This document shows positions 17,064 to 26,076 of a stretch of 64,000 nt of DNA, piece by piece. The position numbers and the translations under genes were made by a program. The stretch lies in contig CAZOBP010000001.1 in the NCBI GenBank assembly GCA_964577995.1, positions 1 to 64,000 on the forward strand, in the 5' to 3' direction. The stretch comes from JAUVXJ01 sp964577995. GTDB taxonomy: Bacteria; Chloroflexota; Anaerolineae; UBA7937; B3-Chlor. A model generated the notes under the pieces. That model made no database searches. It was not told the DNA's origin and saw only the letters and a program-made list of their open reading frames with translations. The stretch's first letter is position 1; every line of letters starts with the position of its first letter.

Positions 17064-17281
17064 GGTACGATTCCTCGGTCCCGCAAGCCTTCAGCCGTCC
17101 CCAAGGACAGACCACAGGGTCGGTACGCGTCGCGTCCCTCCGCCGCTAGTCTGCACATTCAGGTCCACACTCCGTCCAACCCGTACCAAGCGCTCTCCCG
17201 ACTGACCACACCCTGACAGCGCTCAGCCACGCGCACGACGAACTGACACAAGACCCCCAAAGGTCCCGATACCTTATGTAA

Positions 17282-17309
17282 ATTATATGCCGTGCTGGCG
17301 AATAGTCAA
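17282..17309 (-). promoter_or_regulatory. promoter for the sortase gene with long leader
   Basis: TTGACT (17309-17304) and TATAAT (17287-17282), minus strand, have a 16-base spacer. The predicted leader of about 210 bases before the sortase start is GC-rich; I see no known riboswitch in it. Confidence 0.6.
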
Positions 17310-17352
17310 GCAACCCTTCGTTCTCGGATCGCAGGTCTGTCCTGCCCGACCG

Positions 17353-18978
17353 TCACCGTGAGACACGACGAGTGGCAGACGGCGACTGCGCCGACGCCAG
17401 TTCCTTCAGGGTAGTGAGGTCCTCCACGCGCAGAATCCAGACCATCACCCCATAGGTCAGCACGCCCACAGCGGCCCCGCCGGCCACGACCAGAAGCTCG
17501 CTCCAGACGGATGAGAGAGCAGCCAGCCGAGTCAGCCCCGGCATACCCGCTCGCACGACGGCACCGATCACCAGCGAGGCGACTGCGACCTTCAGGGCGG
17601 TCTTCCCCAGACCCTGGCTGCGAAGGGCATCGAAGCGGCGGTGGGCGAGATACAGCATCACCAGCGCGTGGCTAGTCAACTGGATCGAATTGGCGAGGAC
17701 TAGCCCCAGCATTCCCAGCGGCACGATCAGCAGCAAGGCCGCGACGACATAGATCAGTACACCCAGGATTCCCACCAATACAGGTGTCTTTGTGTCCTTG
17801 CTTGCATAGAAGGCGAAGATCAACGGTTGCTCCAGAGCGGCGAAAGGCAGCCCGATGAGGTACACCCGGAGCGCCTCGGAAGTTCGGATTGTGTCATACG
17901 GCTGAAAGGCACCATGCTCGAACACCAGGGCGATGATAGGCGTAGCCAACACGAAGAGACCAACACTCGCCGGGACAACGAGCAGCATCACGATGCGCAA
18001 GCCCATACCAAGAGTTCGCCGAAAGCGCAAAAGCTCGGCGCTAGAGGCCAGCCGGGACAGTGAAGGCAGGATCGCCGTCGAGACAGCTACAGCTACCAGG
18101 CCCAAGGGGAACTGGATGAGCGTGGTCGCATTCTGCATCCAGGCGATGCTCTGATCGCCCGTTCGCGAGGCAAGGTTTCGGTCGATGGCGATACCCAACT
18201 GGCTCACGATGAGGCCCAAAGCCACCGGGAGGTACAGCCTGCCTATACGTCTCAGCCCCGGGTGAGTGAGATCCGGGCGGAAGGAAAGCCGTAGTTCACG
18301 GAGGCCTGGCAACTGGATGGCAACCTGTAGGATCGAGCCCAGAAGCACCCCCAGGGACAAGCTCGCCACGCCGAACCTGTCCCCCAGAAACAGCGCCCCC
18401 ACTATGATGCCCAGGTTGAAGACACTGGCACCAAAGGCCGGGTAGATGAAGCGCTTGTCTGCATATAGAAGACCGGTTGATGCCCCTGACAACCCAAGGA
18501 ACAGCACGGAGGGCACAGCCAAGCGGGTGAGTGTCGTCGTCTGCACCAAGAGCTCGGCATCGAAGCCGCCACCCAGTATCCAGGACACGGCGGGCGCAGC
18601 CCACTCGAGAAGGAGAACAATCAGCGAAAAGGCGATGGCTACGAGTGAGAACAAGGCGCTGGCCAGGCGCCAAAGCTCCTCTCGCTTCGATGGAGCTGTG
18701 TAGTCCGTGAAGACGGGGACCAGAGCGGCGCTGATCATGCCCCCTATGAGCAAATCGTAGACCATCGTGGGCACGATGGATGCGACTCGGAACGCGCTGA
18801 CCATACCTGTCGCGCCGAAGAGGTGCGAGATGACCGTCTCTCGAACGAGACCCAGCACTCGGCTGCTGACATTGCCCAGGGCCACAATCACGGCAGCCCG
18901 CGCGATTTCCTTCCCCTCGCCCTCCTGCGATAGCGCCTCGTCCTGCGGCTCACCTCCAGGCACCAACCCGTGGCTCAC
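17353..18978 (-). CDS. murJ: lipid II flippase MurJ (MviN family)
   Basis: MurJ flips the peptidoglycan precursor lipid II across the membrane. The 541-residue protein has about 14 membrane helices. Family features include LGNVSSRVLGLVRETVISHLFG near the start, the Arg-Asn-bearing IDRNLASRTGDQSIAWMQNA region, and the central LIQFPLGLVAVAVSTAILP stretch typical of MviN proteins. The start is GTG, and its G is shared with the last base of the upstream rfaE2-like stop codon, so translation is probably coupled. Its place next to the sortase fits an envelope cluster. Confidence 0.95.
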   Translation of the reverse strand: MSHGLVPGGEPQDEALSQEGEGKEIARAAVIVALGNVSSRVLGLVRETVISHLFGATGMVSAFRVASIVPTMVYDLLIGGMISAALVPVFTDYTAPSKREELWRLASALFSLVAIAFSLIVLLLEWAAPAVSWILGGGFDAELLVQTTTLTRLAVPSVLFLGLSGASTGLLYADKRFIYPAFGASVFNLGIIVGALFLGDRFGVASLSLGVLLGSILQVAIQLPGLRELRLSFRPDLTHPGLRRIGRLYLPVALGLIVSQLGIAIDRNLASRTGDQSIAWMQNATTLIQFPLGLVAVAVSTAILPSLSRLASSAELLRFRRTLGMGLRIVMLLVVPASVGLFVLATPIIALVFEHGAFQPYDTIRTSEALRVYLIGLPFAALEQPLIFAFYASKDTKTPVLVGILGVLIYVVAALLLIVPLGMLGLVLANSIQLTSHALVMLYLAHRRFDALRSQGLGKTALKVAVASLVIGAVVRAGMPGLTRLAALSSVWSELLVVAGGAAVGVLTYGVMVWILRVEDLTTLKELASAQSPSATRRVSR

Positions 18979-19466
18979 TAATCGTCTCCCGTATGGCGAG
19001 CCACGATGGTCGAGATGAGATCGCTTGTCGAGCGATTGGCGATGAGTGAGGTGAGGTGGACCCGCCCGCCGTAGTCGGTCACTATCCTGGCCTCCGGTAG
19101 TTCCTCCTGGCGATAGTTGCCTCCCTTCACGTACACGTCTGGCTTCAGTACAGCCACCAGCCTCTCTGCCGTCTTCTCGCTGAAGATGACTACATAGTCA
19201 ACGTATCGCAGGGCCGCCAGCACCTCTGCCCGTTCGTCCTGGCCCACGTAGGGGCGTCCTGGCCCCTTCACACCTCGTGTGGACTCGTCATCATTGAGAC
19301 CCACGAACAGTAGGTCTCCCTGCTCTCTAGCCTCCTTCAGATACCGAACATGTCCCACGTGCAGAAGATCGAAGCACCCATTGGTGAAAACGACGCTCTT
19401 GCCCTGAGACAATGCTAGTTCCCGCAGTGAGCGAGCCTTCTTCAGCGATACGACTTCCCCACTCAT
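18978..19466 (-). CDS. rfaE2: RfaE2/HldE-C type nucleotidyltransferase
   Basis: A cytidylyltransferase-like fold is shown by FTNGCFDLLHVGHVRYLKEA (HxGH motif), then KGGNYRQEELPE and a closing ANRSTSDLIS, the ISTTKII equivalent. Such enzymes activate heptose-1-phosphate or similar sugars with a nucleotide. Full-length RfaE/HldE has a kinase half that is absent here, as in split versions. The start is placed at 19466 behind GGAGGGTG. It is coupled to murJ by a 1-base overlap. In a single-membrane cell its product may feed a glycan other than LPS. Confidence 0.88.
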   Translation of the reverse strand: MSGEVVSLKKARSLRELALSQGKSVVFTNGCFDLLHVGHVRYLKEAREQGDLLFVGLNDDESTRGVKGPGRPYVGQDERAEVLAALRYVDYVVIFSEKTAERLVAVLKPDVYVKGGNYRQEELPEARIVTDYGGRVHLTSLIANRSTSDLISTIVARHTGDD

Positions 19467-19494
19467 ACTCACACCCTCCAACCTCGACCACGCT

Positions 19495-19523
19495 ATTCTA
19501 CAACACTTGTGGCCTCGCGTCAA
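19495..19523 (-). promoter_or_regulatory. promoter for rfaE2-murJ
   Basis: TTGACG (19523-19518) and TAGAAT (19500-19495) have a 17-base spacer on the minus strand. The divergent -10 box for the M23 gene is only 35 bases away, so the two promoters share the same short region. Confidence 0.65.
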
Positions 19524-19557
19524 GCCCAAAGAGTAGCTGGCCTGGTGTCTGCTATGA

Positions 19558-19563
19558 TATAAT
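19558..19563 (+). promoter_or_regulatory. -10 box placing the transcription start on the GTG of the M23 gene
   Basis: A perfect TATAAT ends 6 bases before the GTG start at 19570; an overlapping TGCTATGAT (extended -10) lies just upstream. No convincing -35 box is visible. The spacing predicts a leaderless mRNA. Confidence 0.5.
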
Positions 19564-19569
19564 GCGTGC

Positions 19570-20577
19570 GTGATCAGTGACTATCGCGACAGGAATGCAC
19601 CTGCCAGAAAGATCGTCCTCGCCATACTGGGGGTGGTTCTGGCCCTCATCTGTCTGATCGCTGCCGCCTTCTTCGCGTCGTGGCCCGTAGGGACGCTGGC
19701 CGCCATCCTTCAGCCTACGCATACGCCCACTCCCACGCCGACTGCCATGCCCACGTACACGAACACTCCGCTCCCCGTGCCGACCTTCATCCCCACACCC
19801 AGCCCCACACCGACGGTGGCTGAACCCCAGGCACACCAATGGCTGGAGCGCCCATTCAGCGAGGAGCAATGCAACGAGCCAACGCGCTATTATCCTTATG
19901 GTTCCACAGGGGGCGGCAAGTACCGTATCCATCGGGGTGCGGACCTCCCTGGCCCTTTCGGCACACCGATCTTCGCCGCTGCTAGAGGACGTGTGATCGT
20001 AGCAGGCGAAGATGCTCGCGTGATCTATGGGGAACGGCTTGGGTTCTATGGTCAGTTGGTGGTCATCCAGCTCCAGGAGCAGTACCGGGGACAGAAGGCA
20101 TACGTGCTCTACGGCCACCTCTCCCAGGTACACGTTCACTTCCTGCAAGTGGTTGAGCCAGGCGATCTGATAGGAGAAGTCGGCATGAGCGGCGTCGCCA
20201 TTGGCCCGCATCTCCATCTGGAAGTACGCCTGGGCAGCAACAGCTACCAGAACACTAGGAATCCGGAACTATGGCTGCGTCCTCTCCCAGGAAAGGGCAC
20301 CTTGCTGGGTCGCTTGGTCGATGGCGAGGGACAGCCGATATCCGCACATCCTCTGACAGTCTACCGCACGGAAGGCGAAGAGCGGCGATGGCAGGATGCC
20401 ACAACCTACCCGGCGACTGACGTAAACCCCGACGACGAATGGAAAGAGAACTTCGCCTTGGGCGACATCCCCGCAGGGGACTACGTGGTCAAGACCTACG
20501 TGAACGGTCACTTGTACACTGAGAACTTCACCGTTCGCGAAGGAGAAACAACCTACGTCATCATCGAGGTTCCGTAG
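19570..20577 (+). CDS. membrane-anchored M23 (LytM-like) peptidase with C-terminal beta domain
   Basis: An N-terminal membrane helix (about 15-42) is followed by a Thr/Pro linker (about 50-85) and an M23 domain (about 115-235). That domain has RIHRGADLPGPFGTPI (first metal His and Asp), LYGHLSQVHV and GPHLHLEVR (HxH). These residues support an active peptidoglycan endopeptidase. A carboxypeptidase-regulatory-like domain closes the protein (LLGRLVDGEGQPISAHPLT to the end). The start is GTG with no ribosome site but a -10 box 6 bases upstream. It is probably involved in wall remodelling. Confidence 0.9.
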   Translation: MISDYRDRNAPARKIVLAILGVVLALICLIAAAFFASWPVGTLAAILQPTHTPTPTPTAMPTYTNTPLPVPTFIPTPSPTPTVAEPQAHQWLERPFSEEQCNEPTRYYPYGSTGGGKYRIHRGADLPGPFGTPIFAAARGRVIVAGEDARVIYGERLGFYGQLVVIQLQEQYRGQKAYVLYGHLSQVHVHFLQVVEPGDLIGEVGMSGVAIGPHLHLEVRLGSNSYQNTRNPELWLRPLPGKGTLLGRLVDGEGQPISAHPLTVYRTEGEERRWQDATTYPATDVNPDDEWKENFALGDIPAGDYVVKTYVNGHLYTENFTVREGETTYVIIEVP

Positions 20578-20676
20578 ACCGAGCCAGGCATTGCCGTCCA
20601 TGGTCACACAGGGCAACTCGGGGTGGCCTATTAGCCCGCCCACTCACGTTCGCTGAAGCGGCCAGAAGGAACGATC

Positions 20677-23628
20677 GTGAACTGCCCAAACTGCGGCGCA
20701 GAGACTGTACCCCAAGCTAGATTCTGCTCGAAGTGCGGCACGACCCTATGCGCGGAGAGGCAACCGGACCCCACACGCGGGACACACGATGCTGTCTCCG
20801 AGAGCGTCCCTGACGCCAGTGCGGCGATCACTGATACCACGAGTCCGCCGCCAAGCGAAGCCCAGCAACCAAGCGCGCCAGATTCCCCGGAGCGCGTCGC
20901 GTGCTGGCGGTGTGGCACGGACAACCCCAGTGACAGTAGGTTCTGTCGCCAATGTGGGGCCAGGCTGATAGACCCGGTCCTCCGGCTCTCGGAGCTCGAG
21001 GAGGAACTGGCTTCCGCGCGGGACGCTCTCTCCCACATGCCTGCCCAAGTCACCGAGCCAGAACTGGAGACGCTAAATAGCCTTCAACTGAGACTCCAGC
21101 AAGCCAGGGAGGCATGTCAAGCAGGCGATACGGTCACGACCGGCGAACTGCTGATCCATGTCGAGCGCGCAAACACCACGTTGGCGGCCCGGATGGCCAG
21201 ACTCGAGGAAGTCGCCAAAGTAGCTCAGCTAGCACAGCAAGCTCACGAAGCACTGGGTGATGTTCTTGAAGACGCCAGAACCTCCCTCGATGGCCTCACT
21301 CTCGTGCCCACCTCGGCTCTCGAGAAGGCCATCCGACGCCTGGAAACCAGGCTCGCGTCCGGCACCAGGGCTCTCGAACGGAACCAGTTCAAGCAAGCAC
21401 ACACGGTGCTTGCTGGCACCAAGGCGGAGAAAGAGGCCAGAGCCGTCAGGGACAAACTAGCCACAGCCCAGAGCCGACAGCACGATCTGGAGGTCGGGGT
21501 CCAGCAACTGGAGGAGCGTCTGACTGACCTTCGCGCCAAGCTCGACGACGTGAGGCAGCAGTTCCTGAGCGATGGACTGGAGTCCTCCACAGTTGAGCGC
21601 AAACTGGCTCGTGTCGGCAGCACCCTGACGCAGATCCGAGATGTGCTGGACAAGGGCAACGTGTCGCGAGCTCGTCAGCTCACCGAGTCGGTGGAAGCGA
21701 ACCTGGATGCCCTTGACCAGCATCGCCTGGCCAGGGCCAGGGAGCAAGAAACCAGGCAAGCTTACGAGACCCGCCTTGCTCAAGAGACCGCCGACTTACG
21801 GCAGCGGATCGGCACGCTTCGAGACAGTCTTGAGTGCCTGACCCACCTGGACACCGCCCGCCAGTTGAGGGCTCTGGATGAATTGGATCGCAAAGTCGCA
21901 CAAGTCGAGTCCGCTGAACCCCGCAGAGCTGAGACACTATTGAACACCATCCGTCGCGACCTGCAAGAACTGCGGCAGCAGCTTCCCGGGCTGCAAAGTA
22001 AGGATGGTCAGATAGGCGAGTTGCTGGATCGCGTGGCAGCCCTCCGGCACGAATACGAGCACCTGCACCAGAAGGTAGCGCAGCTCGAGGGCCCAGAGTG
22101 GGACTCCGAGCGGCAGTCCATAGAGAACAGCCTGGCCCGGCTCGCAGGTGCGCTCGAGAAGGGCGGATTCGAGAGCATACGCGCCCTGGAGAGTCTGCTG
22201 AGCAGCGTGGGAGAGCCTGCCAAGCTGGCGCAGAGCATAGCAGCCAGGATCGAGACCGAGCAGGAGGCATCCGAGCGTCTAGCGCGTGTGCAGACCAAGG
22301 CGAAGGCGCTCGTGCAGGACCTGAAGGATGCGCAACGAGAGGGTCTAGGACTTCGCGAGGAAAGGGAACAATTGGGGCAGTTGACGGCCCTCCTGGGCCG
22401 AGCGGAAGAGCTCAGGCTCCAGGGCAAGAGACAAGAGGCCTCGATGGCGCTGGACACGATCGACGAGGAGCAACTGGATCAACTGAAGAACGAGATCGAA
22501 GACAGGCTCTCCAGCGCCAAACTACTCCAGAGGAAGACTACTCTCTCGGTGGCCAGGATGCCCGAGACTGGAGGAGTGACCAGCTACAACGTCATCCTCA
22601 ACGTCTCCGGTGCAGGCCCGTACGACGCGTCCTCTATACAGGGCAGTATCAAGATCGCACACAATGATCGGGTCGATCTCAGGAAAGCCATAGACGATCT
22701 GACAACGGTGATCAACGTCCTGTTCGGAGCGCAGTCCACTCTGCGCGGCAAGATGCCCGATTTGCCAGAGCATGAGGCCCTGGACTCCCTCTCTGAGCTG
22801 GGAGACTTGATGTACAGGTTGTTCTTGCCCACAGCGATTCAGAGACATCTCAGGGAAGAGGAGACCGCCGTCCTCATAGCATCCAACGACCTGGAACTGC
22901 CGTGGGAGTTGATGTACGTGGACGACGAGTTCCTTTGCCTGCGCGTCCCCATCGGACGAATGCCCATGATGAGAGACTTCCCCCGACGCAACGACTATAC
23001 CCGCGAAGACAAGCTGCGCTTCCTGCTCATCGCCAATCCCACTGGTGACCTGCCGGCAACGGAGGAGGAAGTAGCCTTGATCGCCCGTCGCTTGAGCAAG
23101 GAGCACGCCGATGTGGAGATCTGGCTCGGCGACGAGGTAACGGGGCTCAGACTCCACCGGGCCCTGGCCTCAGGCCGCTACGACGTCATTCACTACTCCG
23201 GCCACGCGTACTTCAACCTCCAGAACCCTGACGAAAGCGGCCTGCTCCTAGCCGGTCAGAATGTATTCATCGCACAGACCATTCAGCGCACGCTGAGAGG
23301 AAGACCCCTCATCCTTCTCAACGCCTGCGAATCTGGGCGGGAGATGATGCAGGACGGCGAGGTGAGCTACACTGCCTCCGAGACCGAAGGTCTGGCCTCA
23401 TCCTTCATACGTGGCGGAGCATTAGGCATCTTGGGCACCCTGTGGCCCATCTTCGATGAAGGCGCAGCCGAGTTCGCCGCCACCTTCTACGATGGTCTCC
23501 TCTCGCGGAAGAACCTAGGCGAAGCCGTGCGCCTGGCCAGACTACAACTGAGGGAAAGCCACCCCCACGATGTGACCTGGGCCTCCTTCGTCCTCTACGG
23601 GGACCCCACTCTCATGATCCTCGAGTGA
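20677..23628 (+). CDS. zinc-ribbon, coiled-coil, CHAT-domain protease
   Basis: This is a 983-residue cytoplasmic protein. Two zinc ribbons lie at the N-terminus (Cys3/6/17/20 and Cys76/79/90/93). A very long Glu/Arg/Gln-rich coiled coil runs from about 107 to 630. A CHAT domain, the caspase-like fold related to separase, spans about 640-983 and carries the dyad His843 (HYSGHAYF) and Cys884 (LLNACESGR). Active CHAT proteases are known in bacterial defence and cell-death pathways, but here no toxin partner is adjacent. The GTG start follows AAGGAA. The coiled coil suggests an elongated sensor or scaffold that controls the protease. Confidence 0.88.
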   Translation: MNCPNCGAETVPQARFCSKCGTTLCAERQPDPTRGTHDAVSESVPDASAAITDTTSPPPSEAQQPSAPDSPERVACWRCGTDNPSDSRFCRQCGARLIDPVLRLSELEEELASARDALSHMPAQVTEPELETLNSLQLRLQQAREACQAGDTVTTGELLIHVERANTTLAARMARLEEVAKVAQLAQQAHEALGDVLEDARTSLDGLTLVPTSALEKAIRRLETRLASGTRALERNQFKQAHTVLAGTKAEKEARAVRDKLATAQSRQHDLEVGVQQLEERLTDLRAKLDDVRQQFLSDGLESSTVERKLARVGSTLTQIRDVLDKGNVSRARQLTESVEANLDALDQHRLARAREQETRQAYETRLAQETADLRQRIGTLRDSLECLTHLDTARQLRALDELDRKVAQVESAEPRRAETLLNTIRRDLQELRQQLPGLQSKDGQIGELLDRVAALRHEYEHLHQKVAQLEGPEWDSERQSIENSLARLAGALEKGGFESIRALESLLSSVGEPAKLAQSIAARIETEQEASERLARVQTKAKALVQDLKDAQREGLGLREEREQLGQLTALLGRAEELRLQGKRQEASMALDTIDEEQLDQLKNEIEDRLSSAKLLQRKTTLSVARMPETGGVTSYNVILNVSGAGPYDASSIQGSIKIAHNDRVDLRKAIDDLTTVINVLFGAQSTLRGKMPDLPEHEALDSLSELGDLMYRLFLPTAIQRHLREEETAVLIASNDLELPWELMYVDDEFLCLRVPIGRMPMMRDFPRRNDYTREDKLRFLLIANPTGDLPATEEEVALIARRLSKEHADVEIWLGDEVTGLRLHRALASGRYDVIHYSGHAYFNLQNPDESGLLLAGQNVFIAQTIQRTLRGRPLILLNACESGREMMQDGEVSYTASETEGLASSFIRGGALGILGTLWPIFDEGAAEFAATFYDGLLSRKNLGEAVRLARLQLRESHPHDVTWASFVLYGDPTLMILE

Positions 23629-23989
23629 CGGCGGCGGTCAGACACCATTGCCCCCCGTCAAGCCATAGGTACCATCTCCCGAACCCATCTCACGGGCCAG
23701 CAACCACGCAGGACGCAGGGTATCCACCATCGCAGACGATGCTTGACGCACCCGCGGCTTCCCTCGGCCTAGTCCGCACGGTTGCTGAGCCTGGCCCCGC
23801 GCTCTCTAGCCAGCGCCTGCCGGGTCACCAACGCCCAGAAGTCGATGTCCCGCCGCTCCTTTTCACTCAACCGTGACCCCCATCTTGCATTTGTCCCCTG
23901 GTGATGGTAAACTAGACACCGGTCCCAAGCGAGGCCTCCTACCACACTTTTCAGACCCTGCATCACCCGCTCACTTGAGGAGACTCATC
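23629..23989. other. 360-bp intergenic region between the CHAT gene and dnaX
   Basis: It holds the dnaX promoter (23885-23913). On the minus strand a 33-codon frame with a TTG start (23870-23769) reads LSEKERRDIDFWALVTRQAL and onward. It looks more protein-like than chance, but is too short to support as a gene. Nothing else is recognised. Confidence 0.3.
23885..23913 (+). promoter_or_regulatory. promoter for the dnaX-ybaB-recR cluster
   Basis: TTGCAT (23885-23890) and TAAACT (23908-23913) have a 17-base spacer, with about 70 bases of leader before the GTG start of dnaX. Confidence 0.45.
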
Positions 23990-25621
23990 GTGTCGCACGC
24001 TTTCTACCGCAAGTGGCGGCCCAGTACCTTCGAGGAGGTGGTGGGCCAGGAGCACGTCACGCAGACTCTGCGCAATGCCATTGCCAGTTCTCGCATCGTC
24101 CACGCCTACCTCTTCAGCGGACCGAGGGGCACTGGTAAAACCTCCACGGCACGGATTCTAGCCAAGGCGGTGAACTGCTTAAGCGACAGCGACGACAAAC
24201 CATGCAGTCAGTGTCGGATGTGCCAGGCCATTGACGAGGGCAGAGCCATAGATCTGATTGAGATAGATGCTGCCTCACACACCGGTGTTGACGACATCAG
24301 AGACCTGAGGGACAAGATCAGCTTTGCCCCCGCACAGGCGAGGTACAAGTTCTACATCATCGACGAAGTGCACATGCTCTCAACCTCGGCATTCAACGCA
24401 CTGCTGAAGACGTTGGAGGAGCCGCCGCCCCACGCCATGATGGTCCTGGCGACGACGGAACCACACAAGATACCAGCCACCGTTCTCTCCAGATGCCAGC
24501 GCTTCGATTTCCGCCCCATCCCTCTCACTGTGATGATCCACAGGCTGAAAGGCATCGCGTCCCAGGAAGGACTGCCTGTCCAGGACGAAGCATTGGAACT
24601 CATCGCACGGCAATCCACCGGCAGCATGCGTGACGCAGAGAGTCTGCTGGACCAGGTAGCCTCCTTCGGAGACTCTGAGATCACCCTCGAGCAGGTGCAG
24701 ACCATGCTCGGCACCGCCTCCTCTCAGGCGGTGGAGGAACTGGTAGATCACCTGGCGCATCGTGATGTGGCTGCGGGGCTGACCAAGATAGGTGAAACCG
24801 TCGCTGACGGCGCCGATCCCCGCCAACTGAACAAGGGACTGCTTGACTACCTGCGAGGCCTTCTGATCGTCAAGACCACCAGCCACGGCCCGGCGGACCT
24901 GACCGTCGATCAACAAGGGCAGATGAAGACCCAAGCGCAGCAGTTCTCCCTCAAGGATCTGGTGCACACCATCAAGATCTTCAGTCAGGCTGTCCTGGAC
25001 GTGAAGGGCTCTGCGCAGCCGCAGCTTCCATTGGAGTTGGCCTTCGTGGAGGCCATCCTCCGGAGGCAGTCCGAGAATCCGCCCGCCCGCCCTTCAGAGC
25101 AGGTGCCGCGAAGAGAGGCCCAGAAGTCCGCCGAGGAAGCGACCACCAAAGAGGCTGAGCGTACGCCTGCGGCCGACGATGAGCCAGCACCTCCCGAGAG
25201 CACTCCAGACAAGGAGGCCGCTCAAGCCAACGCTTCTGCCCCAGCGCTGGGGCTAGTTGGTGACGCAGCGCTGGGTGCGCTGCAAGAGAGATGGACCGAA
25301 GTGGTGACGGAGGTCAATCGAGAGAACATGCATATCGCGGCCATCGTGAGGGACTGTCCGCCCGTGTCCTTCCAGGACGACACTCTCACCCTCAAGGCGC
25401 GATCGCACTTCCACAAAGAACAACTGGAATCTGATCGGGCCAGGACGCTGGTTGAAGAGGCGATCGGCAAGATGCTGGGCCGGCGCTGCCGTGTCGGATA
25501 CATCCTGGCCTCTGAGAAGGCGAACGAGAACCCCAAGAAGAAGGACCTCCAGGGACTTTCCGAGGATCCCGTGATTAAGGCCGGGCTGGAGCTGGGGGGC
25601 GAGATAGGCATCGTCAAGTGA
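23990..25621 (+). CDS. dnaX: DNA polymerase III subunit gamma/tau
   Basis: This is the clamp-loader ATPase. The N-terminus FYRKWRPSTFEEVVGQEHV and Walker A GPRGTGKTS are typical. The zinc site is formed by Cys residues around CSQCRMC, and the Walker B/sensor region is FYIIDEVHMLSTSAFNALLK. A proline- and acid-rich linker (about 370-420 of 543) leads to a C-terminal tau-like domain. The GTG at 23990 is chosen because GAGGAG lies 7 bases upstream and the family motif starts directly after it; the longer open frame adds 39 unrelated residues. It heads the conserved dnaX-ybaB-recR order. Confidence 0.95.
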   Translation: MSHAFYRKWRPSTFEEVVGQEHVTQTLRNAIASSRIVHAYLFSGPRGTGKTSTARILAKAVNCLSDSDDKPCSQCRMCQAIDEGRAIDLIEIDAASHTGVDDIRDLRDKISFAPAQARYKFYIIDEVHMLSTSAFNALLKTLEEPPPHAMMVLATTEPHKIPATVLSRCQRFDFRPIPLTVMIHRLKGIASQEGLPVQDEALELIARQSTGSMRDAESLLDQVASFGDSEITLEQVQTMLGTASSQAVEELVDHLAHRDVAAGLTKIGETVADGADPRQLNKGLLDYLRGLLIVKTTSHGPADLTVDQQGQMKTQAQQFSLKDLVHTIKIFSQAVLDVKGSAQPQLPLELAFVEAILRRQSENPPARPSEQVPRREAQKSAEEATTKEAERTPAADDEPAPPESTPDKEAAQANASAPALGLVGDAALGALQERWTEVVTEVNRENMHIAAIVRDCPPVSFQDDTLTLKARSHFHKEQLESDRARTLVEEAIGKMLGRRCRVGYILASEKANENPKKKDLQGLSEDPVIKAGLELGGEIGIVK

Positions 25622-25736
25622 GGCCGCCGTCACATAGCGCACTGCCGCGCCAGTGCTGCGACGAGAACGAGTAAGGGCTCGATCGGTTCGCCGCGGCCAT
25701 GGCAAGAACCGACGCCCTTAAGAAGGAGTGAATGGA

Positions 25737-26075
25737 GTGACGAAGAGAAGGAAGACGCAGTTCACAGGCCAAGGCGGAGGCACCCTGAAACAGTTGCAGG
25801 AACTGCAAAGCAAAGTCCTGGAAGCTCAGGAAGCACTTGCCCAGCAAACCGTCAGCACATCCGTGGGCGGTGGTGCTGTAACGGTGGTGATGAACGGTCA
25901 CCACAAGCTCCAATCCATCAGCATCTCTCCTGAGGTAATCGATCCTGACGACCCTGAGATGCTACAGGATCTCATCATAGCCGCCGTCAACGAGGCCTCT
26001 GAAAAAGCAGGTGAACTCGCAACGCAGAGCATTGCCGGTCTCACGGGTGGACTGGGACTCCCAGGCTTGACGTAG
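25737..26075 (+). CDS. ybaB: YbaB/EbfC nucleoid-associated protein
   Basis: This 112-residue protein binds DNA as a dimer. It shows the helical LKQLQELQSKVLEAQEALAQ segment and the conserved core VSTSVGGGAVTVVMNGHHKL, followed by ISPEVIDPDDPEMLQDLI. The position between dnaX and recR is the classical one. The GTG at 25737 has AAGGAG 8 bases upstream, so it is preferred over the GTG at 25728, whose first base is the last base of that site. The N-terminus TKRRKTQFTGQGGG is slightly longer than usual and basic. Confidence 0.93.
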   Translation: MTKRRKTQFTGQGGGTLKQLQELQSKVLEAQEALAQQTVSTSVGGGAVTVVMNGHHKLQSISISPEVIDPDDPEMLQDLIIAAVNEASEKAGELATQSIAGLTGGLGLPGLT

Positions 26076-26076
26076 G

